Source: Gnetum montanum
Taxonomy: Eukaryota; Streptophyta; Gnetopsida; Gnetales; Gnetaceae
Assembly (NCBI GenBank): GCA_015680685.1
Contig: MNCI01033412.1
Coordinates: 206,362-270,361, forward strand
Length of the DNA: 64,000 nt
Direction: 5' to 3'
Shown in pieces: positions 11,199 through 22,089 of this stretch. Under the pieces are notes generated by a model. It was not told the DNA's origin and did not search any database. It worked only from the letters and a program-made list of their open reading frames with translations. The translations under genes were made by a program, and so were the position numbers. Position 1 is the first letter of the stretch. Each line of letters begins with the position of its first letter.

Positions 11199-13180
11199 TA
11201 TCCCCATAACTGAATGAAACCTTGTCCTCGAGTTTCTTACAAAGTATTGGGAAGGTATGGGATTATTGACTAAACGACAACTGACAGTGATATGGAATAA
11301 CAAACTCAAAGTGCCCGATGAATGGATCGACAAACATATTACAGCATTAGTCTTCATAACCATTGTGGTGAACACTGTACATAGATGACATCCAGATCTT
11401 TATTTGATAGCTTAAAAAGAAAGAGAAAAGGAAATGAGGCACATTGCTGCTGATGTCAAAATTGTGCACACTGTTGTTCATCGATGGCTACATGATTAAG
11501 CATGTTCGTTGCACAAATTCTTCAGCTCCAATCCATCCTGAGTGCTCTCTTCTATGCCAGTCCATTGTTCATGTGATCACCATCTACACACACAATACAG
11601 TCACGAATTAGCAAGGATAGATAAGATATAATATAATTGATACCTTGCCTCAATATGAAGCACCTTGGCTAGGTTGTGGGTATGGCAGATACTGGGTTAG
11701 AGGTTTGTAACTAATAACTACCCAAGGTATAGGGGTGAGATAAGTAATAAAATGGAAAAATTTGCAACAAGCCCCCATGACTAAGAGCGAACCTCTAGTA
11801 GCAATAGGGTGGAAAGTGAAATAACAAGAAAGATGAAAGAGATAACAACGGTGAAGACAATAAAACAAAAAACAAAAATGGATGTCATGGATATGGGGAA
11901 ACAAGAAATAGTTGATTGCAGGAAATGTTTAAGGGAAAGAACTTAACAATTGCACCAAAAAGGAATGCCAGTGGGTCCTCCCCAAAGCAGGCTCATGCCC
12001 TTTATGCCTTGACAAACCAACAAACCAAAGAGCCCATAGGCTTTAGGAGTGTCATATGGAAACAATGGTTAAGAACGAAGTTACCAAAGAATAACAATGT
12101 GTCAACCAAGATATAGACTAATCATAAAATCGGCAATGAAGTGAAATATGGAAAGCAATACAGAAAGGGAGAATGGAATAGAATGGAATCCCAAAATCAC
12201 AGTTGTGTAAAGTCCCTTGTGTAGTATGTGATTAAGGTGACTTAATAGAATTTCGCCCAACTCCATATTAAAACTAACCACATCTAGTGACCTCACATCA
12301 ACACACTCGACCAACCCATCCTCCTGAAGCAATGATAATGCTTCCACAAAGCAACCACCATTTCAAAAGGAGAAGAAGAGAGAAATAGGAAATGAGGAAG
12401 GGTCATAGTTAGAAGGAACCTTCAAGCATGGGTAACATGTCTTTCTAGTGCAATAACCAGTGATTGTAGCCTATGTTTCTTTATTATGTCTAAGGGGTGT
12501 ACTTTCAATTCCCACCATTTTTTTGTGAGAACCACACCATGCAAAGACTTATTTGATGCATTCAACTTCCTAATATTAGTTGACAGTGGAATGGCGAAAG
12601 ACCTATGAAAAACATCCAAGTACCCAAGAGAATAGCCAGAACAAATGTGTTGAATCCCCTTGAAGTCACACCCTTTGTAATCCATTTGAATCTTTCCTTA
12701 GTTTAAAAAATACTAAGCCACAATTTCATTAATAAGTTTGCTTAGAAAAAGGGACAGTACATTTCCAAACCAAAGGGAGACCATAGAGTTGTATGGATAA
12801 ATAGATGACATGGACTCATTGCCTGTTTTATCAAAAGAACCCATGTCTTAGCATCAACATTAAAAGTCAAAGGTAAAACCAAACATTAGTAATCAACATC
12901 ATTATAGTGCAATCCACCATCATGAGCACTTATTATACAACAAACGAGAGTAACTAAAAAAAATGTAATAGAGAAAGAAATAGTAAAAATTTTAATGATG
13001 GTGTAAAACAAAAACAAGTAAAGATGAAGAATGTGTAAAACAAAACAAAAAAAGACAAAAGAAACTGAGGCCTTAGAAAGACTAGCATTGATGGCCATCT
13101 CCCTCACAACTGAGTTGGAAGGAGGAGATCTGAAATAATGATCAGGGTTGTCCATTAATAGAGGTAGTGTTAGTACTGGC
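11199..13180 (-). other. Non-coding 3' region of element A
   Basis: This stretch lies between the end of integrase and the 3' LTR and has no convincing ORF. Athila-type elements often carry an env-like ORF here, but I see no long ORF or membrane segment. The block near 11970 (GTGGGTCCTCCCCAAAGC) recurs in element B near 39730. The block near 12520-12550 (GAACCACACCATGCAAAGAC) recurs in element C near 48520. These define the family's shared 3' region. Confidence 0.7.
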
Positions 13181-14270
13181 CATTTTGGGCTCATGGAATG
13201 GTTTGGTCTGTTGGATGTTGACCAATAATTTCTTATTTGGGCTTTCAGGTTTATAGATCATCAAGGCCTCTGAAGGAAAAGTTTCATGAATGATATAACA
13301 TCCTTTCCACAACATTTGAAATTTAGTTCATTGTGGCACGTGTGGGATTCTAATAAAGAACCTTATCTTCTGGTTGATATGTAACTTTCCTAATTCTTAG
13401 GTCATGACATTACTTATTGAAGGCCTTGTGTAGTTCATTGGATAACAAGGCGGCTAACCAGTTTTCATCTAGCAAGTTAAGGTTCATTAACTATTCTTTC
13501 TATGCTAGATTAAGGTTAAGGTTGAGGTCACATGCTGTAGATAGTGTACGCAGCTCAGCTTGGATAGGAAGTGTTGGAAGTTTACCATACACTAACTCAT
13601 AGGGAGAGTAGCCTATAGGGAGTTTCCATGTGGAGTGGTATGCACAAAGAGCATCATTCATTTTGGTGCTCTAGTCTCACCTATATTTGCTAATGGTTCA
13701 TGTCAATATTTTTGTGATCTCCATATTGGTGACCTCAGCTTGACCATTCTCTTAAGGATGATATGGTATAGTTAGCTTATGCTCAACTCCTAAGCGTTGC
13801 ATTCATTTTCGGAAGGTCACACCTGTAAAATGTGTGTCATTATCTGAAATAAGTGCATGAGGCATGCCAAACCTGTTTACGATTTGATCTTGAACAAATT
13901 GTGCAGTGATAGATGACGTACGGTTAGTAACAGTGGTTACTTTTGCCCACTTTGTAAAATAGTCAACAACAATAACAATGTAGGCTTTTCCATTGGACAT
14001 TGGTGTGATAGGCCCCATAAAATCAATACCCTAGATGTCGAAGGGTTCTAAAGGTTGAATCCATTATTGTGGACCCTTCATTCTAGTAGCCATTACCGCA
14101 TCGCGTTGGCAGTGCTCACAAGATTGGATGAAATGATGAGCGTCCCGGAACAATGTAGGCCAATAATATTCTGCAAGCAAGATTTTAATGGTTGTTATTT
14201 TCTCAACATAATGACCCCCACAAGGGCCCTCATGAGTGTCTTGGAGAACTTATAATTGATCCACATCAGA
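13180..14270 (-). pseudogene. Integrase of element A
   Basis: Minus-strand coding relic of a Ty3-type integrase. The N-terminal zinc-binding HHCC module is readable at about 14270-14090 (GGHY, then HHFIQSCEHCQRD). The catalytic core follows at 14018-13803 with MGPITPMSNGKAY, VDYFTKWAKV and the second catalytic aspartate in ISDNDTHF. The C-terminal part with HPKENGQAE (glutamate of the DDE triad) and the LPIGYSPYELVYG-like motif is at about 13750-13580. Coding similarity ends near 13180. No chromodomain is seen. It would have inserted the cDNA into host DNA; stops and a frameshift between blocks show it is inactive. Confidence 0.8.
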
Positions 14271-14499
14271 AACACACCATCAGACCAAGCCATCGGAACA
14301 TACCTTATAAAGGTGCCTGTTGATTTCAATGAAATGTTTGGCTTGGTGAAGAAACTGTTGTTTCTTTTTAACGTCTAGCCCTTGTGGTGTTTCTTGTATG
14401 AGAAGATAGGTAAGAATGCTACTATACCAATTTGTATTTATGGTTAATTGATTTTTTATTACACCTACAAAGAGGAGTTCATCAGGGAAGCAGTCAGAA

Positions 14500-15780
14500 A
14501 TTGGATATTCATCCTCTTTATTGTCCCATCGTAACCGAGATAAATGATTAGCAACAACATTCTTGATGCCTTTACAATCGATCATCGTAAGATTAAACTC
14601 TTGTAAGATCACAAGTCATCGTATGATGCAAGGGCTCACCATTGGTTTATTCATTAGGAACCATATTACACTATGATCCGTGTGTACAAATATTTTATAG
14701 CCCAATACATAGTGCCTAAATTTCTCTAGTGCAAACACCATGACCATTAATGCACCAATAATACTTTGACTTGCATAGTGAATGTAATAGGGTCATTTTT
14801 GGTCATATAACTGTGTAAGTATGGCTCCTAAAGCAAAGTTCGATGCGTCAGTCATTATGTGGAATGGTCTAGACCAGTCAGGAGCTTGTAGAATAGGTGT
14901 TTCTACAAGATTCAGCTTCAAGGTTTGGAAATCTAGCTCACATGCCTTGGTCTCTTCAAAGGTTATGTCCTTCTTCGTTAACTCTACCAATGGTATTGCA
15001 ATCTTTGAAAAGTTCTTGATGAAGCGTCTATAATAGCCAGAATGTCCAAGGAATGATTGAATATCTTTTACAATTTTAGGTTGACAAGTGATTCCTTGGA
15101 TGACTTTAATCTTTTCGAGATCTACCTCTATCCCTGTTTGTGAAATATTATGCCCTAATACAATCCCTTCTTGGACCATTAAATGGCTCTTTTTCCAATT
15201 GAGCCTTAAGTTAGTTTCTACACATCATTTTAGTACTTGCTCTAATTGATCCAATTCTTGTTCAAAGTGCACTCCGTAGGTGGAGAAATCGTCCATAAAG
15301 ACCTCCACACCATTCCCTATTTGTTGCTGAAATATACTTAAAAATAAACATTGAAATGTTGCTGAGGCATTGCACAAGCCAAACAACATCTACCTATATG
15401 CAAATGTCCCCCAAGGACTTGTGAATGTAGTCTTGGCCTGGTCTTCTGGTGCTATTTGAATTTGATTATGCCCACTGTAATCATCCAGAAAACTATAATA
15501 GCAATGCCCTACAATGGTATCTAAGACTTGGTCAACAAATGTCAATGGGAAATGGTCTTTAAATGTTGCCATGTTTAGTAGCCTAAAGTCTATACACACC
15601 CTCGATTTGCCTCCCTTTTTAGGCACAATAACTAATAGGTTAACCCATTCACTATCAACAATAGGGTAGATGAACTTGGCGTTTAGAATCTGTTCAATTT
15701 CTTCTTTAACCACCTACTTAAGCTTTGGGTTTAATCGTCTTTGCAATTGTCATCAAGGTTTTATGGAGGGGTCAGTGTAA
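14500..15780 (-). pseudogene. Reverse transcriptase and RNase H of element A
   Basis: The reverse transcriptase fingers and palm are read at 15713-15390 (VIVPKKGGKSRVCIDFRLLN, then YYSFLDDYSGHNQIQI). The catalytic F-M-D-D lies at about 15300-15283 on the minus strand. The connection region (FLGHSGYYRRFI) and the start of RNase H (FHIMTDASNFALGAIL) lie at 15179-14793. The RNase H end, with NHLSRL, lies at about 14612-14520. These are typical Ty3/gypsy domains; ADASNFA-type RNase H and an FMDD box are common in Athila/Tat relatives. The frame is interrupted at least between 15390 and 15179 and between 14793 and 14612, so no functional enzyme is encoded. Confidence 0.85.
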
Positions 15781-16343
15781 ATTCTATGTTGGCATATCCT
15801 AGGATCTATTACAGTTAATTCAAGATATGACCAAGCAAAGGCTTTCAACCATTTGTTTATCATCTTTAGCAGTATTTCTTTTTGTTGAGGAGCGAGCTTA
15901 GCATTAATGATTATGAGTTTTCAATTCTTGAGAAATGTGTATTCCATACTAGCAAGCAAAAATTTTAATTCAAGGGGCTCTTGCTTAAACTCTTCAGGAA
16001 TTTCCAACTTCCCCTAGTTGATATTTTTGATGTCAAGACTTGGAAGTTAGTGATGGACTTGCTCTAATGTATCTATGCTATTGATATAGGCACAAGTCAA
16101 GCTCTCAGTTGGTTCCATGCATAGAATTGAATTACTCTCTTAGTCAGCTGTCAACCACTAGGTGCCTTCCTATCTTGTGGTTGCTGCATATAGGCATCTT
16201 TATATGTCAGTTATTTGTGCACATTGGTTGCATGCAGGCAATGTTAAACGTTGTACAAACTAGGACTTCTGCACATAGTTATACCCTGTATCACTGTATG
16301 CGATGCATGGAACTTTCTTCTTCTCAATCTTTCCAAATGTATT

Positions 16344-16800
16344 TTATTTTGATATTTCTAGGGAAAGATCATGTATTCCTAGGCACGCATCAATCGTGTT
16401 TAGCCATGTTCTTTCCATTATGATTGGGAAGTCCCCCTTATAATTGTTGACTTGAATCACTAGGAAATTGGTTGGATACGACCACCCACGAATAGTGGTG
16501 ACAATGTCCTCCACTAGTCCTAATGGGACAGTGATGGACTGGTCAGCCAACTCTAAATGAATGTTGCTCTTCATTAGTGGAGGCAAGTTTCAAGCTTTGT
16601 ACATTTCTTGAGAGATTAAGTTAATACCAGAACCTAAATCCAAAAGAGCTTTGCAAGGCTCATTCCTAGCAATTTGAAAATATATAAGAGGACTTCTAGG
16701 ATCAGAGAATTTTCTAGGAAGATGGCCAGCTATGATCCAATCAGTGATGGCATGAGTTAACATGATAATGTGCATTGAGTGTTATCTTTGGTTCGAATGA
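16344..16800 (-). pseudogene. Aspartic protease of element A
   Basis: The active-site segment is CKALLDLGSGINLISQEMYK (ending near 16590), a retropepsin D-x-G motif with the catalytic aspartate retained. A stop then separates it from the C-terminal half at 16586-16344 (ITVPLGLVEDIVTTIRGW and PIIMERTWLNTIDACLG). That half matches the usual LGLVED...PIILGR layout of Athila-type proteases. It would cleave the gag-pol polyprotein. The equivalent region in element C (49431-50030) retains D-S-G-S. Confidence 0.8.
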
Positions 16801-17299
16801 AGCTCCAACAATTCAAATGGTGGTGAGGTGTTTGGAGATTTAGCCGCTTGTGGCTGTAATGACTTGGTTGAACTATTGGTTTTAAAGAAAGGTCTCTTCT
16901 TTGTGTGGTTGTCTAAACCAATAGTATGTTGAGGATTACGTTGCTATAGTTGGGCAAGAAGCTTACTCTGCATAGTTGGAGTAGGTGGTAATGAAGCTAA
17001 GGGTGGAAGAGGTGTAGTCAAATGAGAAGGATAATACGTTTGTGGAACATCACTCCTAGGAGGAGTTCTATAGTACTCCTAGGTTTGATACTAAGGCTGA
17101 GGAGCAACATAGCTAGTGGAGTCACGTGGAGAGATCGACTATTGAATATAGTACCCGTATGGGTCAGGTTGATGATAAGGGTATTTTTGACATGGTAGTA
17201 GCATCCTCCACAATTGTGGGTGTTGCCACTGTTGATACTGGTCATTCGGTTGTGGTGGGGCTCCACTAGGATAATATGTTAAGGGTTGGTGGAACTGCC

Positions 17300-20200
17300 T
17301 TGAGTTACCTTGAGGATAAGGTAACCTTCTGGGTGTTTGTTGTCTATTTAATCATGGGTTTAATGCATACACCCCAGACTCTTGCAAATCTAAACTACTG
17401 GGAAACATGCTTTAGGATGGTCATATTGGCATATCTTACATCTACCATCACTGTCTATGTCTGAATCCACAACTCTTCAATGACAGCAACTTTGCCCTTA
17501 CCCTTGTTACGTGCATACTCAGCTTCTTTCTTTTTCCTTCTCTCTCGATCGCTACTTTGTTCTCTAGACTCTACTACTTTTTGAACAGTTTGAAATTTAT
17601 CATCTAGGGAGTTCCACATTTGATCTACCTTTACCGATACTTCTAATGCAAATTTTTGAATGGGCAAAGTCTTTCTATTCACCATCTCCTCAAGTGGTGA
17701 CTCTTCTTCATCTTCGCAAAATCTAAATTTCTTCTTTCAGAGGGAAGTATCTCTGTTGTATTCCTCTGCACTTTCTCTTGTCCTTAACTCACCTTCCTCC
17801 TTGGCAACTGTTGGCACATTTAGCCATTTCATGGAATAGCAAAGGTGATAAAATATGAATAAGCCATAGAAGATATTCAAAAATATATATATATGATGGT
17901 TGTTGCCCTATTGATATTTTAATACCAGAGGTTTCATGTGGAAATTTGTTGAATGAAGATATAGTGTTTCCACTTTCATATAATGATACCAAGGAAAGGA
18001 AAATTTATCATGCTCCTGTGTGAAGGGAAGGTTGAAAAAGAGTTGAAAATCTTTGGTATTTTGATGGGTTTAGAATACCAAGTAAAAATGAAAAGCTATT
18101 AGAGCTATAATTGTAAACAATTATATGGAACTATTGGAATTATTTTTCAAAAGAAATATTTACATATCTCCTAACTTCCTAACTTCCTAAGTTAATACTC
18201 CCTAACTTGTTGGACAAGTTACTTGGGAGAGAAGTTAGGGAAGATATTTTTGAATATGTAACCACCTTTGAACCCTATAAAAAGGCTTCAAGGGGGGGTC
18301 AAGAAGGAGGAGGAATTTTGGAAAAGACACTTGATACATCACACTTTTGGAGAAGACACTTTGGGAAGGCTACTAGCTANNNNNNNNNNNNNNNNNNNNN
18401 NNNNNNNNNNNNNNNNNNNNNNNNNNNNNNNNNNNNNNNNNNNNNNNNNNNNNNNNNNNNNNNNNNNNNNNNNNNNNNNNNNNNNNNNNNNNNNNNNNNN
18501 NNNNNNNNNNNNNNNNNNNNNNNNNNNNNNNNNNNNNNNNNNNNNNNNNNNNNNNNNNNNNNNNNNNNNNNNNNNNNNNNNNNNNNNNNNNNNNNNNNNN
18601 NNNNNNNNNNNNNNNNNNNNNNNNNNNNNNNNNNNNNNNNNNNNNNNNNNNNNNNNNNNNNNNNNNNNNNNNNNNNNNNNNNNNNNNNNNNNNNNNNNNN
18701 NNNNNNNNNNNNNNNNNNNNNNNNNNNNNNNNNNNNNNNNNNNNNNNNNNNNNNNNNNNNNNNNNNNNNNNNNNNNNNNNNNNNNNNNNNNNNNNNNNNN
18801 NNNNNNNNNNNNNNNNNNNNNNNNNNNNNNNNNNNNNNNNNNNNNNNNNNNNNNNNNNNNNNNNNNNNNNNNNNNNNNNNNNNNNNNNNNNNNNNNNNNN
18901 NNNNNNNNNNNNNNNNNNNNNNNNNNNNNNNNNNNNNNNNNNNNNNNNNNNNNNNNNNNNNNNNNNNNNNNNNNNNNNNNNNNNNNNNNNNNNNNNNNNN
19001 NNNNNNNNNNNNNNNNNNNNNNNNNNNNNNNNNNNNNNNNNNNNNNNNNNNNNNNNNNNNNNNNNNNNNNNNNNNNNNNNNNNNNNNNNNNNNNNNNNNN
19101 NNNNNNNNNNNNNNNNNNNNNNNNNNNNNNNNNNNNNNNNNNNNNNNNNNNNNNNNNNNNNNNNNNNNNNNNNNNNNNNNNNNNNNNNNNNNNNNNNNNN
19201 NNNNNNNNNNNNNNNNNNNNNNNNNNNNNNNNNNNNNNNNNNNNNNNNNNNNNNACTCCAACAATCTTCGTATTTGATGAGCTTTGAGCTCAGGTAGCCT
19301 TCCTTGGGCATAAGTTGCAAGGGTTTTTCACATTTTGTACCTAAGCCCATCCATGAGATGGTGTAGTTGTTCCCTTTGCAAGTAACTATGGCCAAGGCAA
19401 CAATGTAATAATGCATAATATCAGCCCATGGTAGCATCCAAGGGTTCATGTCCTCCTTGTTTCCATCCTTGGATTTGCCTACGCAGGTTGGATACTTAGG
19501 AGTATGTTTAATACTTATCGTTGAATAACTCTAACATAGTACTCCATCAACGAATGGATTCCGATTCTAAGGACCGATACTAGCTTTCTGCTTCCTTGAT
19601 TAGTGTCCATAGAGCAACTTTAGTTTTTGCCACTCGTTTTCTATATTTTGCAAGGCGCATGCATCATGAAATGCTTGTAGATGGTTTTAAGGATCAGCAT
19701 TGTATCCCCCTTCAAATCATGGAATGTTGTTCATGTCTAGTCTTTTGATCCTATTGTCCTTCTAGTGCCTTGTTGGAATCCTAACAACCTCTGTTATATC
19801 TAACATACTTCGGGTGGTAAGTAGGGGTTTATTATGATTGCATTTTCTATGACTTCTATAATGCCTATGTTGTTCCCTACTCTCCCTCCTTTCATGATGT
19901 GTTTCTCTAGAATGCCCTCGTCTCCTTTCTCGATTGTTTTGTCTAGGATCTTTCTTTCACTTACCATTTTCCTCATGGTCTTTCACTTTGCAACTACGTT
20001 CAGATCCCGAAAGAGAGAGGGAAGGAGATGATGAAGGTGAAAAGGAATGAGGACTAGCATCATGATGGCACCTGTCACTTTCTCTTTGGTGGTCTCGTCC
20101 TTGGTCGCGGTTACGATTAGCATGTTCGTCAATGTCACATTTTTGTGTTTCTTTTTCGGACCCTTTATATCCATTGGTATCAGAACCTAGGTTATGAATA

Positions 20201-20706
20201 GCTGAGTGAAGATTCTTATACACAACTCTTTGACCAAAGTCAACGAGAGGAACATTGTTTTGGGGAAAACCTCCGAAGGCAGGTTCACCACCCTCATTTT
20301 TACTTAGGACATACGGGACATCCTGAGACCACTTTTCCTTCATAGATTTATAATGTCTCACCTATTGTAGGTTCCTTTGGCATTGTTCCTTCGTGAGTCG
20401 ATAATCCCTTGAATCTTGCTCATGCACAACGTACTCCGATTGTAAGTGATACATACCAATTCGTGTGAGAGCACGAAGAAGCATGCTTGGGATTGAGCGA
20501 TCGAGAGGTAACATTTCTAAATCACGCCAACACAATTGTTCATCTTGGTGGAGGATAAAGGTAAAGTCTGGTATATACTCATCTGGATGAGCGTATACCA
20601 ATAAAAACTATTAGCGTACTAGCGAACTATCCTGTACACTCTGCCTTCGATTGTTCCTGGTGTCAGATCTAGGCGGTGAAGCACTCTCATAAGAAGAAGA
20701 AAACAT
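17300..20706 (-). pseudogene. Gag of element A, interrupted by an assembly gap
   Basis: Minus-strand gag. The likely start is the ATG at 20706-20704, giving MFSSSYESASPPRSDTRN, parallel to MSSSHKSNSPPRDHTRN in element C. Further on are PLDRSIPSMLLRALTRIGM (20520-20460) and a Ser/Pro/His-rich segment (20160-19960). The Retrotrans_gag core is partly lost in the gap at 18380-19254. The C-terminal part (17685-17455) is charged (ERRKKKEAEYARNKGKGK) and leads into a short zinc knuckle, CKICQYDHPKAC, at about 17455-17408. It would form the particle and bind RNA. Several stops break it. Confidence 0.7.
18380..19254. other. Assembly gap (875 N)
   Basis: Run of N inside gag of element A. Apparent open frames that cross it are artefacts. 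Confidence 1.
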
Positions 20707-20826
20707 GGTTGATTATTCAATGTGCAATACTCTCTTTTTCGATGATTGTAGGATAACTAACCCTAAGAGTTCGTTCCAACGATGGAAAGATTTCCTAATT
20801 TCTAATCAGTGCACAAACAACAAAAT

Positions 20827-20844
20827 CCCCAACAACGACGCCAA
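20827..20844 (-). promoter_or_regulatory. Primer binding site of element A
   Basis: The minus strand reads TTGGCGTCGTTGTTGGGG directly against the LTR end. It is close to TGGCGCCGTTGCCGGGGA, the PBS typical of Athila/Tat elements. Confidence 0.8.
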
Positions 20845-21713
20845 TGATGAGCAACAAGGTACCCCTACGCCCAACCATGCAAATACGAACTTTCATGCAC
20901 AATTCGATCGAACTCCAAGGATTAAGTTCTTATGTGCTTATATAGAACAAGAATGGGTTATGCAATCGTTGTCTTCCCAAACTTACTTATAAGGCACAAT
21001 TGTATGAATAAGTAAACTTGAGGTATATGATTTTTATGCTTTTTATGTCTTATGTTCTTGGTGCTTAAAATGGAGAAATGAAATAATTGAGTAACTAATT
21101 TGATTTAACTAATTAACTATGCTCTAACTAGTCCTAACACCACCATCTGTTCCCACGTGCCGAACACATCCTAAACCAATGTAACACTATTGGGGTTACC
21201 AAACGCTAATTGTTACTAGGTTACCAAGTGTTCTATGTATGCTCAAAGTGGTCATACTAAGTGTGCTAATTCATTGATAAGTAATAATTAAGAATTCGAT
21301 AAAAATAACATCAATTTACTATTGAAAGCATCAAATAATAGTAAATAACATGAAATGAAATAATTAAGCTATTCTGAATATTGCATGGTTTATCATAAAG
21401 TTTGTCTTTATTTTCGATCCCAAAGTGTGCTTAGGTACACAATGCTCAAATAAAGATTCATTTACTTTATGACTCCTACGAATATTCAAAAATAATTCTA
21501 ACTCGAAAAAGAAAAATTGCAAAAGTTCAACTAAAGGATTAAAGAAAAACTCTCCCCCCGAAACCAAGTGCCCCTATCTCTTATTTATAAATGATGAAAC
21601 AAGTTCCAATATCACATGTCCGACATGGCTTTGACATCTCCAATATCGCGTATCCAATATGAAGGACCGATATGGAAGATCCGATATCGAGGGTCCGATA
21701 TCGTGACTCATTA
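20845..21713 (-). repeat. 5' LTR of element A
   Basis: Starts TGATGAGC on the plus strand and ends GACTCATTA; the expected final CA has become TA, consistent with C-to-T change. It has a longer GATATC-rich end than the 3' LTR, with additional copies of a GGTCCGATATCG-like unit at about 21655-21705. Confidence 0.85.
21581..21590 (-). promoter_or_regulatory. TATA box of the element A 5' LTR
   Basis: The minus strand reads TTATAAATAA about 125 bp inside the LTR. The same TATAAATA-like box, at a similar distance from the coding 5' end, is present at 11107-11116 (A), 35721-35730 and 44141-44150 (B), and 53427-53436 (C). Conservation across copies supports a real Pol II promoter. Confidence 0.6.
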
Positions 21714-21718
21714 AAATC

Positions 21719-22089
21719 AAATAAAATTTCAATTTCAAAATCAAAATAATTAAATCACGTAGTTAATAAAATTTCAGATTTAATAAAATTTCAGATTCAA
21801 TTTCATATAAAAAAGAATTAAAAATAAAATAACATATTCTAAAAATAACAAAATAAGCGTTGTAACATAAAATTCAAAAACGAAACCCGAAATTTTACCA
21901 CGGATGCGGTAAAGACGGTACATTTATTTTCTATGTAATTAGCATAAAACATCTGACATTATAATAAGGTTTTGTCATATAAAACCTACATGATACGAGG
22001 ATGCGGATAGTTTATTCTGAATAACAAATAACAGATAACCTACATAGATACTTTCCCGACGTTTCTTGCACAGCATCTCTGCGCACACT
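21719..22089. other. AT-rich 3' flank of the NLR gene
   Basis: Contains repeated ATTTCAGATT/ATAAAATTTC strings and no ORF. It begins immediately after the right target duplication of element A. The NLR transcript terminator or polyadenylation site probably lies here, but no unambiguous signal was identified on the minus strand. Confidence 0.4.

Larger units (their letters stand above)
10380..21713 (-). mobile_element. Complete Athila/Tat-like Ty3 element (element A)
   Basis: Both LTRs are present (10380-11198 and 20845-21713), and the element is flanked by the perfect 5-bp duplication AAATC (10375-10379 and 21714-21718). Minus-strand order is 5' LTR, PBS, gag, protease, reverse transcriptase, RNase H, integrase, a 2-kb non-coding 3' region and the 3' LTR. 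Total length is about 11.3 kb, including an 875-base assembly gap in gag. The PBS and the long 3' region fit the Athila/Tat group, which lacks a chromodomain. LTRs differ in length (819 and 869 bp) and coding frames are broken, so the insertion is old and inactive. It lies between the NLR pseudogene and the intact NLR. Confidence 0.85.

Noticed and set aside
11650-13194. Possible env-like ORF in element A
   Set aside because: Only short unrelated ORFs. One hydrophobic 102-codon frame at 12886-13194 is low complexity and not shared with elements B or C.
18207-19449. Apparent ORFs of about 300-358 codons on both strands
   Set aside because: They run through the 875-base N gap and consist mainly of unknown residues.
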